Shown: positions 9,907-19,533, numbered from the stretch's first letter. The stretch: 64,000 nt of DNA from Calothrix anomala FACHB-343 (GCF_014696435.1 NZ_JACJQG010000004.1:124001-188000); one strand, 5' to 3'. The notes: generated by a model not told the origin, from the letters alone. A program made the numbers and translations.

Positions 9907-12867
9907 ATGGACAAACAAGGTAATTACCGCGATTTTATTTATCAAGACTGGATTTTAACGGAGACCCAGTTTCACCCCAACCAATTGCAGTCTCGAGAAA
10001 CCATTTTCACCATTGGCAATGGTTATTTAGGCACCAGAGGTAGCTTTGAGGAAGGGTACATGGGTGCATTACCGGCTACTTTTATCCACGGTGTTTATGA
10101 TGAGGTTCCTGTTGTCTATACAGAATTAGTCAATTGTCCTGATTGGTTACCATTGGTGGTGACGATTAATGGCGATCGCTTTCGTTTGGATCGAGGTGAG
10201 ATACTAAACTATAGTCGCCAGCTTGATGTCAGCCAAGGTCTTTTAACTCGTTCTGTACGTTGGCGTAGTCCGCAGGGTAGTACCATAGACTTGCATTTTG
10301 AACGCTTCGCCAGCATCGCCGATCGCCATGTCTTAGGGCAACGCTGTCAAGTTACGCCTTTAGATTTTGATGGGTTAATTGAAATTCAAGCCAGCATCAA
10401 CGGCTACCCCGAAAACCCCGGTTTTAATCACTGGGAATATCTGGAACAAGACAAAACCGACAGAGGTATTTGGTTACATCGCCGCACTCGCAACTCCCGA
10501 ATTGATATTGGTTTGGCGGCTAATTTGACTATCTCTGGGGCAGAAGCATCATTACAGGTTTACAGTGCGCCTGGTTATCCCACATTAAGCGCCACCTTCA
10601 TGGCGACAGCTAATCAAACAGTCACCGCCGAAAAGGTAGTGACGATTTTTACCTCCCGCGAAGTGTCAGCACCAGAACAAGCCGCAAGGGAAAAACTAGT
10701 AGTTTTACCGAACTATGAAACACTTCTTTTAGAGCAGCAACAAGCTTGGGCGAAAATTTGGCAAAAAAGTGATATTATAATCGAAGGGGATGTTACAGCT
10801 GCTTTTGCAGTTCGCTACAATTTATTTCAACTTTTAATTGCTGCTCCCCTAGATGACGATAAAGTGAGTATCCCTGCCAAAACCCTTTCTGGTTTCGGCT
10901 ATCACGGGCATATTTTTTGGGATACAGAAATATTTATTCTGCCATTTTTCATCTATACCCAACCTGAATTAGCGAGAAATCTCCTGAGTTATCGCTACCA
11001 CACCTTAAATGGAGCGCGACGCAAGGCGGCGCATGATGGCTATAAGGGAGCGATGTATGCTTGGGAAAGTGCTGATACTGGGGATGAGGTGACACCTAGA
11101 TGGGCGCTACCTAACGATCCCTATGGGGAAGATGTGCGGATTTGGTGTCGCGATCGCGAAATTCATATTAGTGCAGACATCGCTTATGCTATTTGGTTCT
11201 ACTGGCAAGCCACAGGCGATGATGAATGGATGCGCGATTGTGGCGCGGAGATTGTCTTAGATACAGCGATATTTTGGGGGAGTAGAGTGGAATTTAACCC
11301 CAAATACGAACGTTATGAGATTCGCGGCGTCATTGGAGCCGATGAATATCACGAATTTGTCCATAACAATACCTTCACCAACCGCCTGGTGCAATGGCAT
11401 TTGGAACGCGCAATTAAAATATATGATTGGCTGAAGGCGACATTTCCAGAAAAAGCTCAGGAATTAGAAGATAAATTACATCTGGGAACAAAACAGCGAT
11501 CGCGCTGGCAAGATATCATTGCAAATATTTGGCTGCTGCAAGATTCTGCCACAGGAACGATTGAGCAGTACGAGGGGTTTTTTAAATTAGAAGATATCGA
11601 TTTAAATGAATACGAACCGCGCACTCGTTCCATGCAAGCCATTTTGGGAATAGAAGGAGCAAATAAACGCCAAGTCCTCAAGCAACCAGATGTGTTAATG
11701 CTGCTTTATTTGATGCGCCAATCAGGGGAATCGCCCTACGACGCCAAAACCTTGCAGGTAAATTGGGATTACTACGCACCCCGTACAGATATCACCTACG
11801 GTTCCTCCCTCGGCCCGGCAATTCACGCTATTTTAGCCTCAGACTTGGGGAAATCCGCAGCAGCTTACGAACGCTTCATGCAAGCGGCGATGGTAGATTT
11901 AGAAGATGTCCGGGGTAATAATAACGATGGTATACATGGGGCGAGTGCTGGGGGAATTTGGCAAACCGTGATTTTTGGCTTTGGTGGTATCCAAATGACC
12001 GAAAATGGCCCTGTAGCCCATCCCCAGTTACCCCCTAATTGGACGCGCTTGAAATTTCAACTGCATTGGCGGGGGAAATGGCATGAATTTGATTTGCGAT
12101 CGCAAATGGAAGCAGAGGAGCAGGGAGCGGGGAGCAGGGGGGAAAGTTTCTCTTCCGTGGTTCCGGAATCACAATTACACAACAAGGTGACTACTGCTGC
12201 TGAGATTCGCGGCGTGATTTTCGATTTAGATGGTGTATTAACAGATACCGCAGAATACCACTATCGCGCTTGGCAAAGACTAGCCGATGAAGAAGGAATC
12301 CCATTTAATCGGGAAGATAACGAAGCATTGCGGGGAGTGTCGCGACGGGAATCACTGATGCTGATTGTTAAAAATAGACCGTATACAGAATCCCAACTGC
12401 AAGAGATGATGGAGCGGAAGAATAATTATTATGTAGAATCAATTCAAAATATTACACCCAAAGATTTATTACCAGGTGCGATCGCACTTTTAGAGGAATT
12501 ACGCCAAGCTGGGATTAAAATTGCGATCGGTTCAGCTAGCAAAAATGCGCATACAGTTGTCGAGAAATTAGGCATTGCCGATCAAGTAGATGCGATCGCC
12601 GATGGTTATAGCGTCCAAAAACCCAAACCTGCACCAGACTTATTTTTATTCGCCGCCCACGAGTTAGGATTACCAGCAAATCAATGTATAGTTGTAGAAG
12701 ATGCAGCAGCTGGCATTGAAGCTGGTTTAGCGGCGGGAATGTGGACAGTAGGACTCGGCCCTGTTGAACGTGTAGGTGCAGCGCATGTAGTTCTGCCTAG
12801 TTTAGCAGGGATTACATGGGCAGAGTTAAAAGCCAAATTGAATAATCTTGTGACTCCAAAACAATAA
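9901..12867 (+). CDS. GH65 disaccharide phosphorylase fused to beta-phosphoglucomutase
   Basis: The N-terminal part (about 1-740) is a glycoside hydrolase family 65 phosphorylase. Such enzymes split an alpha-glucosyl disaccharide (maltose, trehalose, kojibiose or nigerose) with phosphate to give beta-glucose-1-phosphate and glucose. The catalytic acid is Glu482 in GADEYHE; the phosphate-binding region near GASAGGIWQT is present. The C-terminal part (about 770-985) is a HAD-superfamily beta-phosphoglucomutase with Asp775 and Asp777 in FDLDGVL, which would turn the product into glucose-6-phosphate. Usually these are two neighbouring genes. The linker (about 738-765) is encoded by intergenic-type repeat DNA. 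Substrate cannot be read from sequence. ATG at 9907 is an alternative start. Confidence 0.9.
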   Translation: MTMDKQGNYRDFIYQDWILTETQFHPNQLQSRETIFTIGNGYLGTRGSFEEGYMGALPATFIHGVYDEVPVVYTELVNCPDWLPLVVTINGDRFRLDRGEILNYSRQLDVSQGLLTRSVRWRSPQGSTIDLHFERFASIADRHVLGQRCQVTPLDFDGLIEIQASINGYPENPGFNHWEYLEQDKTDRGIWLHRRTRNSRIDIGLAANLTISGAEASLQVYSAPGYPTLSATFMATANQTVTAEKVVTIFTSREVSAPEQAAREKLVVLPNYETLLLEQQQAWAKIWQKSDIIIEGDVTAAFAVRYNLFQLLIAAPLDDDKVSIPAKTLSGFGYHGHIFWDTEIFILPFFIYTQPELARNLLSYRYHTLNGARRKAAHDGYKGAMYAWESADTGDEVTPRWALPNDPYGEDVRIWCRDREIHISADIAYAIWFYWQATGDDEWMRDCGAEIVLDTAIFWGSRVEFNPKYERYEIRGVIGADEYHEFVHNNTFTNRLVQWHLERAIKIYDWLKATFPEKAQELEDKLHLGTKQRSRWQDIIANIWLLQDSATGTIEQYEGFFKLEDIDLNEYEPRTRSMQAILGIEGANKRQVLKQPDVLMLLYLMRQSGESPYDAKTLQVNWDYYAPRTDITYGSSLGPAIHAILASDLGKSAAAYERFMQAAMVDLEDVRGNNNDGIHGASAGGIWQTVIFGFGGIQMTENGPVAHPQLPPNWTRLKFQLHWRGKWHEFDLRSQMEAEEQGAGSRGESFSSVVPESQLHNKVTTAAEIRGVIFDLDGVLTDTAEYHYRAWQRLADEEGIPFNREDNEALRGVSRRESLMLIVKNRPYTESQLQEMMERKNNYYVESIQNITPKDLLPGAIALLEELRQAGIKIAIGSASKNAHTVVEKLGIADQVDAIADGYSVQKPKPAPDLFLFAAHELGLPANQCIVVEDAAAGIEAGLAAGMWTVGLGPVERVGAAHVVLPSLAGITWAELKAKLNNLVTPKQ

Positions 12868-13211
12868 GAATTTTTGGCGTTGTTAAATAATTGGATAATT
12901 GGTAGCAGTTCACAGGATTTAAAACGTTACCAAGAAAAATCAGTACAGATAGATGGCATGGTTGCCAGTTGGCAACCATGCCATCTATCTGTGGTCAATT
13001 ACAAATGATCGGCGATTACCTTTGTCCCTGACTGAGGTGAAGTTTATAAAGTTTTGATGAATTTATGCCTATTTTTGTTGCTATGTGTCATCAGGGCTGG
13101 CAGTATATCTAAATCATCTACCATCATTTAACTTAATATTAACTTGCCTTCTCTGGCAAGAATAAGAGCATACTCTGTAGCTTCACTTTTTACAAATACT
13201 TTCTAAATATA
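12868..13211. other. intergenic region holding the 48-bp palindrome
   Basis: The gap between the GH65 fusion and the acyltransferase gene. Apart from the palindrome at 12945-12992 nothing recognisable is seen; the promoter of the acyltransferase gene is probably in the AT-rich last 150 bp. Confidence 0.5.
12945..12992. terminator. perfect 23-bp inverted repeat with 2-nt centre
   Basis: The arms are 12945-12967 and 12970-12992, perfectly complementary (ACAGATAGATGGC... on the left). It lies 78 bp after the GH65 fusion stop and could end its transcript, but no T-run follows. It may instead be a foldback insertion. Confidence 0.5.
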
Positions 13212-14375
13212 ATGAATAAACTGCTATTCATAGATGCCTTGCGTGGCATGGCGATTTTAGGCGTATTAATCAACCATGCAGCACGAAACATCGAAGTCTG
13301 GGGAATTTTAGGTAAGAATGTACATTTAACCCCGTGGGTTTACCAGATAATGGCGCAGGGGTCGCGAGGTGTGCAACTCTTTTTTGTGGCCAGTGCTTTT
13401 ACCCTGTGCCTGTCTTATGAACGACGAAAAAATGAGAAAAATCCCCTCCTAAACTTTTTTATTCGGCGCTTTTTTCGTATTGCCCCTTTGTTTTATTGCG
13501 GCTTCTTATTCTATACAATCCGCCCTGTTTTGCTTGAAAATAAAGAACTACCATCCTTCGGACACATATTCTCAACACTTACATTTACCAATGGTTGGAA
13601 TCCATATTGGTTCAATGCAGCAAATGCAATCGTGCCAGGTGGGTGGTCAATTGCAGTTGAAATGACTTTTTATCTTTTGTTCCCTTTTTTGTTTAGCAGA
13701 ATCAGATCCCTCAATCAAGCAATTTATGTGACAGCAGGTTCACTTTTAATCAGTAGAGTAATATTTTTTGTCTTAGATTCTTACTTCCAGATTAATGACA
13801 AAAATCTTTGGAACATTTTTATATCTGGTTGGTTTCCTAATCAACTACCAATATTTTTTATCGGTTTTATATTCTATTTCATTTTTAGCAATTTTCGCTC
13901 AACCTCTATCGACTTGGATAGAAAATATTTGAGTGAATTTATTACAAAAAAGTCTTTCATCAAACTACTGTTAGCAGTATCTATTGTATTACTAGTAATC
14001 CTTCCTTTTTTTCACCACAAGCTAATACCTATCTCCTTTGTATTTGGATTGGATTTCCTTTTATTGGCAACCTGTCTAGCTATATATCCTTCCCGCTTAC
14101 TAGTGAATCGATTCTTTTGCTTTTTAGGCACAATCAGCTTCAGTGGTTACATAACGCATTTTTATGTACTGAATCTAGCTCATCGTGCTTTGCATAGGTT
14201 GCACTTAAACTATCTTCCACCTGAACTTTATTTAATAGTGCTAATAGGCATAGCATTAGCTGGAACAATAGTTATTTCTTACTTTTGTTACAAATTTATA
14301 GAGATACCAGGGCAAACACTAGGACGTAAGTTAATTGTTGCTCTGGAAGCCAGAAAATTATGGTTTTTAAAGTAG
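13212..14375 (+). CDS. acyltransferase family 3 membrane protein (OafA/YrhL type)
   Basis: Integral membrane O-acyltransferase that transfers acyl groups to a sugar or lipid on the cell surface. The N-terminus LLFIDALRGMAILGVLINHA has the family's R-G-x-A core and the catalytic-type His. About ten hydrophobic helices follow, including FFVASAFTLCLSYERR and a membrane-embedded GGWSIAVEMTFYLLFPF. Length 387 aa is usual when no SGNH domain is attached. The gene is AT-rich compared with its neighbours. The acceptor is unknown. Confidence 0.85.
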   Translation: MNKLLFIDALRGMAILGVLINHAARNIEVWGILGKNVHLTPWVYQIMAQGSRGVQLFFVASAFTLCLSYERRKNEKNPLLNFFIRRFFRIAPLFYCGFLFYTIRPVLLENKELPSFGHIFSTLTFTNGWNPYWFNAANAIVPGGWSIAVEMTFYLLFPFLFSRIRSLNQAIYVTAGSLLISRVIFFVLDSYFQINDKNLWNIFISGWFPNQLPIFFIGFIFYFIFSNFRSTSIDLDRKYLSEFITKKSFIKLLLAVSIVLLVILPFFHHKLIPISFVFGLDFLLLATCLAIYPSRLLVNRFFCFLGTISFSGYITHFYVLNLAHRALHRLHLNYLPPELYLIVLIGIALAGTIVISYFCYKFIEIPGQTLGRKLIVALEARKLWFLK

Positions 14376-14446
14376 ACTTGGTTTAAACATTAAGTCATCT
14401 CATCTGGAGTTTTTCTCAATCAGTCAAGATTTTTATGAATATGAGT

Positions 14447-14623
14447 TTATTTAAACACTAATTTCACTATCAAGTCGTAAAAATATCCGCCTAATAATAC
14501 ACCTGCTGCCCCGATTAATCCTAGTAATGGAGGAACTGGAGCAGGTAATTTAATCCAACCAAATACCACACCGATAATAAACCCTCCCAGCAGCGACATC
14601 CCAGCCTGTCTTAAGAAGTCCAT
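14447..14623 (-). CDS. XapX-domain small membrane protein
   Basis: A 58-aa protein found by reading the minus strand from ATG at 14623. It starts MDFLRQAGMSLLGGFIIGVV, has two hydrophobic stretches around the loop KLPAPVPPLLGLIGAAGVLLGGY, and ends at TAA. The P-x-P-P-L-x-G-x-x-G pattern after a short G-rich helix is that of the XapX family, whose function is unknown. It lies 45 bp after the end of the adenosine-specific kinase gene, on the same strand, and may be cotranscribed with it. Confidence 0.75.
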   Translation of the reverse strand: MDFLRQAGMSLLGGFIIGVVFGWIKLPAPVPPLLGLIGAAGVLLGGYFYDLIVKLVFK

Positions 14624-14667
14624 TAGTTAGTCCTTGTTAGTTTTATGATGACTTCGGGCAGTAAAAA

Positions 14668-15150
14668 TTAAAGCTTATAACCAATTTGGCGCAAAAAGCT
14701 TTGACGCGCTTTTACATCTTCCGGCGTTTCTAATCCTTTGGGCGAAAATCCATCAATTACCCCCAGAATCCCTCTACCTTGTTCGGTTTGAGCGACAATT
14801 ACCTCTACAGGATTGGCGGTAGCGCAGTAAATCGTACAGACTTCTGGACATTGCTTAATCGCATTGAGAAAATTGATGGGATAGGCGTCTTTGAGTAAAA
14901 TGATAAAACTGTGACCGGCACCAAGGGCGATCGCATTATTAATTGCTGCATCTTCCAAAGCGCGATCGCTTCCTGTACTTCTGACTAAACAAGGGCCTGA
15001 AGCTTCGCAAAAAGCAATGCCAAATTTCACCTGTGAAGATATACTTACCATAATTTCGTGCAGGTCTTCCACAGTTTTGATAAAGTGAGTTTGCCCTAAA
15101 ATCACGTTACAGCCTTCGGGAATTTGCATTGCCACTGCTTTGAGTTCCAT
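14668..15150 (-). CDS. adenosine-specific kinase family protein
   Basis: A 160-aa protein matching the compact adenosine-specific kinase family (PF04008) first known from archaea. Features are MELKAVAMQIPEGCNVILGQ at the start, the FGIAFCEASGPCLVRSTG segment and HSFIILLKDAYPINFLNAI, then the VEVIVAQTEQGRGILGVIDG end. The family structure binds AMP/adenosine but its cellular role is unclear. The XapX gene follows on the same strand. Confidence 0.85.
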   Translation of the reverse strand: MELKAVAMQIPEGCNVILGQTHFIKTVEDLHEIMVSISSQVKFGIAFCEASGPCLVRSTGSDRALEDAAINNAIALGAGHSFIILLKDAYPINFLNAIKQCPEVCTIYCATANPVEVIVAQTEQGRGILGVIDGFSPKGLETPEDVKARQSFLRQIGYKL

Positions 15151-15442
15151 GTTGCTTGCCTCTAGATGCAGGACTGTTGGACAACAAAATTGTCATGAAA
15201 CTATTTTTGTATCGCTGGGAATCATCCACCCAAGAAATACACAATTCCTTACAGGAAAGCAATTCTGACTAATTAATAAGCTTTCTTTATCCAAATAAAA
15301 AACAAAAATATTTGCTTCTATGGTTCAGAATCTCTAAAGTTAAATCAGCTAGTCAAGCTAAAATGGACTAGCACACTTTTACTCATATTATGAGAAAAAA
15401 GTCAACAGTAAAACTTAATTTATTAATTAATATATTACACCT

Positions 15443-15880
15443 GTGGAAATCTCTAACAAATCTGAATACGCACTTCTAGCTCTGTTAGAGTTGGCGAGTC
15501 GTTACTCTAGTGGCGAATCTCTCCAAATTCGGCAGATGGCTGTACTACAGGATATCCCCAACCGCTACCTAGAGCAATTGCTCGCTACTTTGAGGCGTGG
15601 CGGTTTAATTAAGAGCATCCGGGGAGCCAAGGGAGGTTACGTTTTAGCAAGGGAACCGCGCAAAATTACTTTACTGGAAGCTTGGAGCTGTATTGAAGGG
15701 GTAGATGCAATAACCCCGAAAATTGAGCAACATGGCAAAACCTTAGAAACCCAAATTATCCAGGAAGTGTGGCAAGAAGCGCGTCAAGCGGCTAACGCAG
15801 TTTTAGAAAGTTACACTCTCCAAGATTTATGCGATCGCCGCAGCAAGCACCGCGAAAAAGAACTGATGTATTACATTTAA
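15443..15880 (+). CDS. Rrf2-family transcriptional regulator
   Basis: A 145-aa winged-helix regulator beginning MEISNKSEYALLALLELASR from a GTG start. The DNA-binding region carries the family signature (QDIPNRYLEQLLATLRRGGLIKSIRGAKGGY in part). The three closely spaced cysteines that hold an Fe-S cluster in IscR/NsrR are absent; only a single Cys near residue 92 and one near 130 remain, so this resembles the cysteine-poor CymR-like members. Targets are unknown. Confidence 0.88.
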   Translation: MEISNKSEYALLALLELASRYSSGESLQIRQMAVLQDIPNRYLEQLLATLRRGGLIKSIRGAKGGYVLAREPRKITLLEAWSCIEGVDAITPKIEQHGKTLETQIIQEVWQEARQAANAVLESYTLQDLCDRRSKHREKELMYYI

Positions 15881-15959
15881 TTAACCTAAGACAGGGGAAA
15901 ACTTATAAAACGTTTCTCCCCTGCTTCCTCTGCTTCCTCTGCTTCCTCTGCTTATCCAA

Positions 15960-16394
15960 CTACTTCTTCTCTGGCTGTTGGGAAATAGAGAGAGTGTAGT
16001 TAACCTGACGTTGAGATACATCCCCTACGTAAAAAGAGTATTGTCCAGATTGCCAGTAACCAGCCAGTTCCGCCTTACCTTCAGAACTATCTGCGAGGAC
16101 ACAAAATTTACCTCCAGGCCCGTCAATTAGCAAAGTCGGCTGTCCTTTACTCTCTACAGTGACGCGCAAGTAAGGCAGGGATTTTGGTACTTGAATAACT
16201 TGACTAGGTTTAGTAGGAATATTACCACAATTACTTTTGACAGCAGCATCAGATTTGCCATTTAATACTACTGGGTCGGAGCTTAAGTTAGCACTAATGA
16301 TGTTGGCAGGGGTTTGCGCCAAATTAGCATCACTCAGTACCAAACTCATAGCCAAAGCTGCGGGAACAACCGTAAATAGTTGATGTGTTTTCAT
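15960..16394 (-). CDS. secreted protein of unknown function
   Basis: A 144-aa protein with an N-terminal signal peptide (MKTHQLFTVVPAALAMSLVL, likely cleaved after about residue 26). The mature part has two Cys (around NCGNIP and KFCVLADS) that could form a disulfide, plus alternating beta-type segments such as YSFYVGDVSQRQVNYTLSIS. I do not recognise a named family. Convergent with the Rrf2 gene. Confidence 0.7.
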   Translation of the reverse strand: MKTHQLFTVVPAALAMSLVLSDANLAQTPANIISANLSSDPVVLNGKSDAAVKSNCGNIPTKPSQVIQVPKSLPYLRVTVESKGQPTLLIDGPGGKFCVLADSSEGKAELAGYWQSGQYSFYVGDVSQRQVNYTLSISQQPEKK

Positions 16395-16857
16395 ATTATT
16401 AAGTAAATGCTCCCGACTGATAAGTAAGCGATATTTTTAAACATAATCTAAGCTTTGAGACGATGATAATTAGATTATGTTCCAAAATACAAGGTATAAA
16501 TTCTCATCTTTACATATCAGAAATATAGGACATAAAATGAATTAAAAAACTGTAAAGTAACTATTTGCCAAGAAAGCATAAATAATCAACATATACGGAG
16601 ATTTGTGCAATTTAAATACTCAGTATATAAGTAGTCAGTAAATATTTTTGTTCGCGATCGCACCTGTACTATTTTGGAATGTCCGGATTAGTGACAAATA
16701 ATCATGAAATCATTGCCATAAAGGTGTTTGAGGAAGCTATTAAATTGAAATTTTGACGCAAAATATAAGTGTTAAGTTATTTAAAACCATCAGGCAAACA
16801 TATACATCAGCTAAAATCACAGACAAAACCGCCTACAAGCTGAGGTAGAAAAGATTC
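16395..16857. other. divergent intergenic region, no gene seen
   Basis: AT-rich 463-bp region between the divergent genes at 15960 and 16858; it must carry both promoters. One TGTGCAA heptamer occurs near 16606, but without a spaced partner it is not an L box. Confidence 0.5.
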
Positions 16858-17202
16858 ATGAATCCTCAACCAGAAGAAGACTTGCAACGTCGCCTGCAAA
16901 ACCTAGAAGCACAGATTAATTCTTCGTCGCCACAAGTTTCCCCACCAGAAACACCAAAACCAAGCTTTGAGTTTAGTTTTGCCAGCTTAAATTCTCAGTT
17001 AGTGAGATTGCAAAACTGGTTTAATAGCTTGACGGACATGAAAAAGCTAGTAGTTTTAGGCGTGACGGCGCTTTTAGGGATAGCAGTGGTGCAAGCATTG
17101 CTCAAACTTGTAGCCTCCGTCATTAGTCTGGCAGTGTTGGCAGTGTTGGTGTATGTTGGATACAAATTTTTTGTGTCTAGTAATTTTCAACAGAAAAAAT
17201 AG
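16858..17202 (+). CDS. small membrane protein of unknown function
   Basis: A 114-aa protein with an acidic, Pro/Ser-rich N-terminal half (about 1-55) and a C-terminal hydrophobic hairpin (about 64-104: LVVLGVTALLGIAVVQALL, then VISLAVLAVLVYVGYKFF), ending in a short Lys tail. No family recognised. Only 56 bp separate it from the RDD/pentapeptide gene on the same strand, so the two are probably cotranscribed and may share a membrane location. Confidence 0.7.
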   Translation: MNPQPEEDLQRRLQNLEAQINSSSPQVSPPETPKPSFEFSFASLNSQLVRLQNWFNSLTDMKKLVVLGVTALLGIAVVQALLKLVASVISLAVLAVLVYVGYKFFVSSNFQQKK

Positions 17203-17258
17203 CTGAGTTAAACCGTATCCAAAGCGGTGTAAAAATAAATTCAAAGGTAATTCAGACG

Positions 17259-19382
17259 ATGACGACACCAGTTGTTAGGAGTAGTAACGATCGCTCTAAC
17301 CGCTCAAAAAATCCCGAAAAATCCCATTCACTGTCATTAGTAACGAGACGTTTTGCTGCTTGGGCTGCGGAAATCACCTTAGTAGCTGCTAGTGGGTTGA
17401 TTCCCTTTGGTTTAGGCGCTTATGCCAACTCCAAGAGTGATTTAAATCGCGTACCCCTGAATCCATTATTAGTAGTCACAGAAAGAGCGATCGCTCGTCC
17501 TTTAGCGTTACCCGTGAGCTATGGTATTCGTAATGTAGCTTGGCCGACGAATATTTTGTGGAGTTTAGCGATATTTGCCCCTGTAACTCTCTCTACTTGG
17601 CAGTTATATTTACTCGCAAAAACAGGTAGCACAATCCCCAAACGGCGCTTTGGCGTTCGCGTCGTCAACGAACAAGGAAAAGCACCCGGTTTCGGTGCAG
17701 TTATACTGCGTGAAGGTGTGGGACGTTGGACTGTACCTTTATCCGTCGCTTATTTGCTGTGGCGCTATAGCTTAGGCTTTCCCAATTTAACTTTATTTGC
17801 CGCCTTAGCATTATTAGCGATCGCAGCTGAAAGCATGGGCTTATCATCAAAGCAAGGTCGGCGCTCATTTCATGATATTGTCGCAGGTACTTATACAGTA
17901 GATGCCAATCGTCCCTTACCCAGTTCCCTCTCAACTGAGAATGCAGGAGTGGAAGATGCATCGGCAGAGGATGAAGGCGATTATTCCCAAATCCATCCGT
18001 TATTGGCAAAAATCCGCCAGAATCCCAATCTTACCATGATTGCGGTCGCCCTGGTAAGCATGACAGCCGTATTAGCAACTCTAGTCGGCACGCAAATTTA
18101 CATCCAAACCCAAGAAACCCTGCGGAAATCGCAGCAAATCAACAGTCAACAATTCCTAGAACTAATTAAACAGCTAAATCCCAACTCAACAGCTAGTGTT
18201 GAAGAACGCCGCACTGCAATTTTGGCGATGGGAACTCTCAACGATCCCCAAGCGATTCAATTTCTCACCGATTTACTAGTGAAGGAACCCAACCCAACCC
18301 TAGTAGATACAGTTCAACAAGCTTTAGTCCATGTCGGCTTAAATGCTATCCCCGAATTAAAAAATCAAAATCAGTTTTTAGCTGGCGAATTAGCATCAGC
18401 CGACAAAAATGCGATCGCCGATTTAGAATTAAGACAAAAGCGCTTACAACTCAATCAAAAAGCCATCAACAAAATTCTTGCTGTTTATAGTGGTAAAAAC
18501 CACGGACTTGATTTGAGCAGTACTCAACTAGGTTCCACTGGCGCAGAAGCTAATCCCCTGTTCAACTTGGTATTAGATAACATCGATTTGTCGGGAATTA
18601 AATTCAAATCTGCAAATCTCAATCAAGGTAGTTTTCGCGGTAGTCGCTTTCGCAACGTTGGTGAAGATGGGCGCTGGGATACCTACGACGATGTAGTTGC
18701 CGATTTGAGCCAAGTGCAGATGAAGCAAGCCAATTTCACCGACGCCATTCTTAGCCGCGTCACCTTGAACCGTAGCGATTTGAGCCGTGCTACCCTCAAC
18801 AGAGCCAACTTATCCGATGCCCGTCTCATTGGTGCCAACCTCAGCAGCACCCAACTAGTAGGAGCCGATTTACGCGGCGCTGTGCTGGAAAATGCTAGCT
18901 TAACCGGAGCTGATTTAGGTGATGCCAAATTGAACGAAGCTGATTTATATGGAGCGCGTTTAGGGCGAGTTACTGCCATAGGTACACAATTAGCCTACGC
19001 CAACTTAACCAAAACCGATTGGCAAAGCTCAGATTTATCAGGAGCCGATTTAGAACATGCGAATCTCAGCAATGCTAATTTAACCGCTACCCGTTTAACT
19101 GGTGCAGTGTTGCGTTCAGCGCAAATGCAAAACGCCAATTTCCAAAATGCCGATCTCAGCTTAGTTGATTTACGGGGAGCCAATGTAGCCGGCGCTGATT
19201 TTCGCGGCACCATTCTCTCACCCAGTAAGCAAGATCCAGCAGATGAATTCGTTCAAACACCATCCAAAGGTTCCGTTTCCGCCGTAGTTCAAGGAGTTGA
19301 TTTTTCTCAAGCCAAAAACCTAGATAGTAAACAGCTAGCTTACATTTGCACTCAAGGCGGTATTCATCCTCGCTGCCCTTAG
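17259..19382 (+). CDS. RDD-domain and pentapeptide-repeat membrane protein
   Basis: A 707-aa multidomain protein. Residues about 25-215 form an RDD membrane domain (RRFAAWAAEITLVAASGLIP; GSTIPKRRFGVRVVNEQG). A further helix lies near 260-282. A short HEAT-like stretch follows at about 310-370 (AILAMGTLNDPQAIQFLTDLL). From about 430 to 660 come pentapeptide repeats of the A(D/N)Lxx type (SDLSRATLNRANLSDARLIG and so on), which fold as a right-handed quadrilateral helix. The end has two Cys (YICTQGGIHPRCP). Function unknown; probably a membrane-anchored scaffold. Confidence 0.85.
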   Translation: MTTPVVRSSNDRSNRSKNPEKSHSLSLVTRRFAAWAAEITLVAASGLIPFGLGAYANSKSDLNRVPLNPLLVVTERAIARPLALPVSYGIRNVAWPTNILWSLAIFAPVTLSTWQLYLLAKTGSTIPKRRFGVRVVNEQGKAPGFGAVILREGVGRWTVPLSVAYLLWRYSLGFPNLTLFAALALLAIAAESMGLSSKQGRRSFHDIVAGTYTVDANRPLPSSLSTENAGVEDASAEDEGDYSQIHPLLAKIRQNPNLTMIAVALVSMTAVLATLVGTQIYIQTQETLRKSQQINSQQFLELIKQLNPNSTASVEERRTAILAMGTLNDPQAIQFLTDLLVKEPNPTLVDTVQQALVHVGLNAIPELKNQNQFLAGELASADKNAIADLELRQKRLQLNQKAINKILAVYSGKNHGLDLSSTQLGSTGAEANPLFNLVLDNIDLSGIKFKSANLNQGSFRGSRFRNVGEDGRWDTYDDVVADLSQVQMKQANFTDAILSRVTLNRSDLSRATLNRANLSDARLIGANLSSTQLVGADLRGAVLENASLTGADLGDAKLNEADLYGARLGRVTAIGTQLAYANLTKTDWQSSDLSGADLEHANLSNANLTATRLTGAVLRSAQMQNANFQNADLSLVDLRGANVAGADFRGTILSPSKQDPADEFVQTPSKGSVSAVVQGVDFSQAKNLDSKQLAYICTQGGIHPRCP

Positions 19383-19410
19383 GATTGGCGCAGGGAGCAG
19401 GGAGCATTGT

Positions 19411-19433
19411 AGAGACGCGATTCATCGCGTCTC
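19411..19433. repeat. short palindromic repeat, copy 1
   Basis: The core GACGCGATTCATCGCGTC is a hairpin repeated at 31623-31644 and, with TTAA at the centre, at 43109-43130. It is a dispersed intergenic repeat. Confidence 0.7.
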
Positions 19434-19533
19434 CACCCAATGCCCAATGCCCCATGCCCGATGCTTATTCTTCATAACGGCGATAACATAGGTATTAAAA
19501 GGAACTTGATAATTTCAGAGGGTGTGAGGAGCA

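Noticed and set aside
16606-16612. Single TGTGCAA heptamer upstream of 16858
   Set aside because: An L box needs two heptamers four bases apart; the partner is absent.
18683-19213. Minus-strand open frames opposite the pentapeptide-repeat gene
   Set aside because: They are the antisense of the regular five-codon repeat and merely mirror it.
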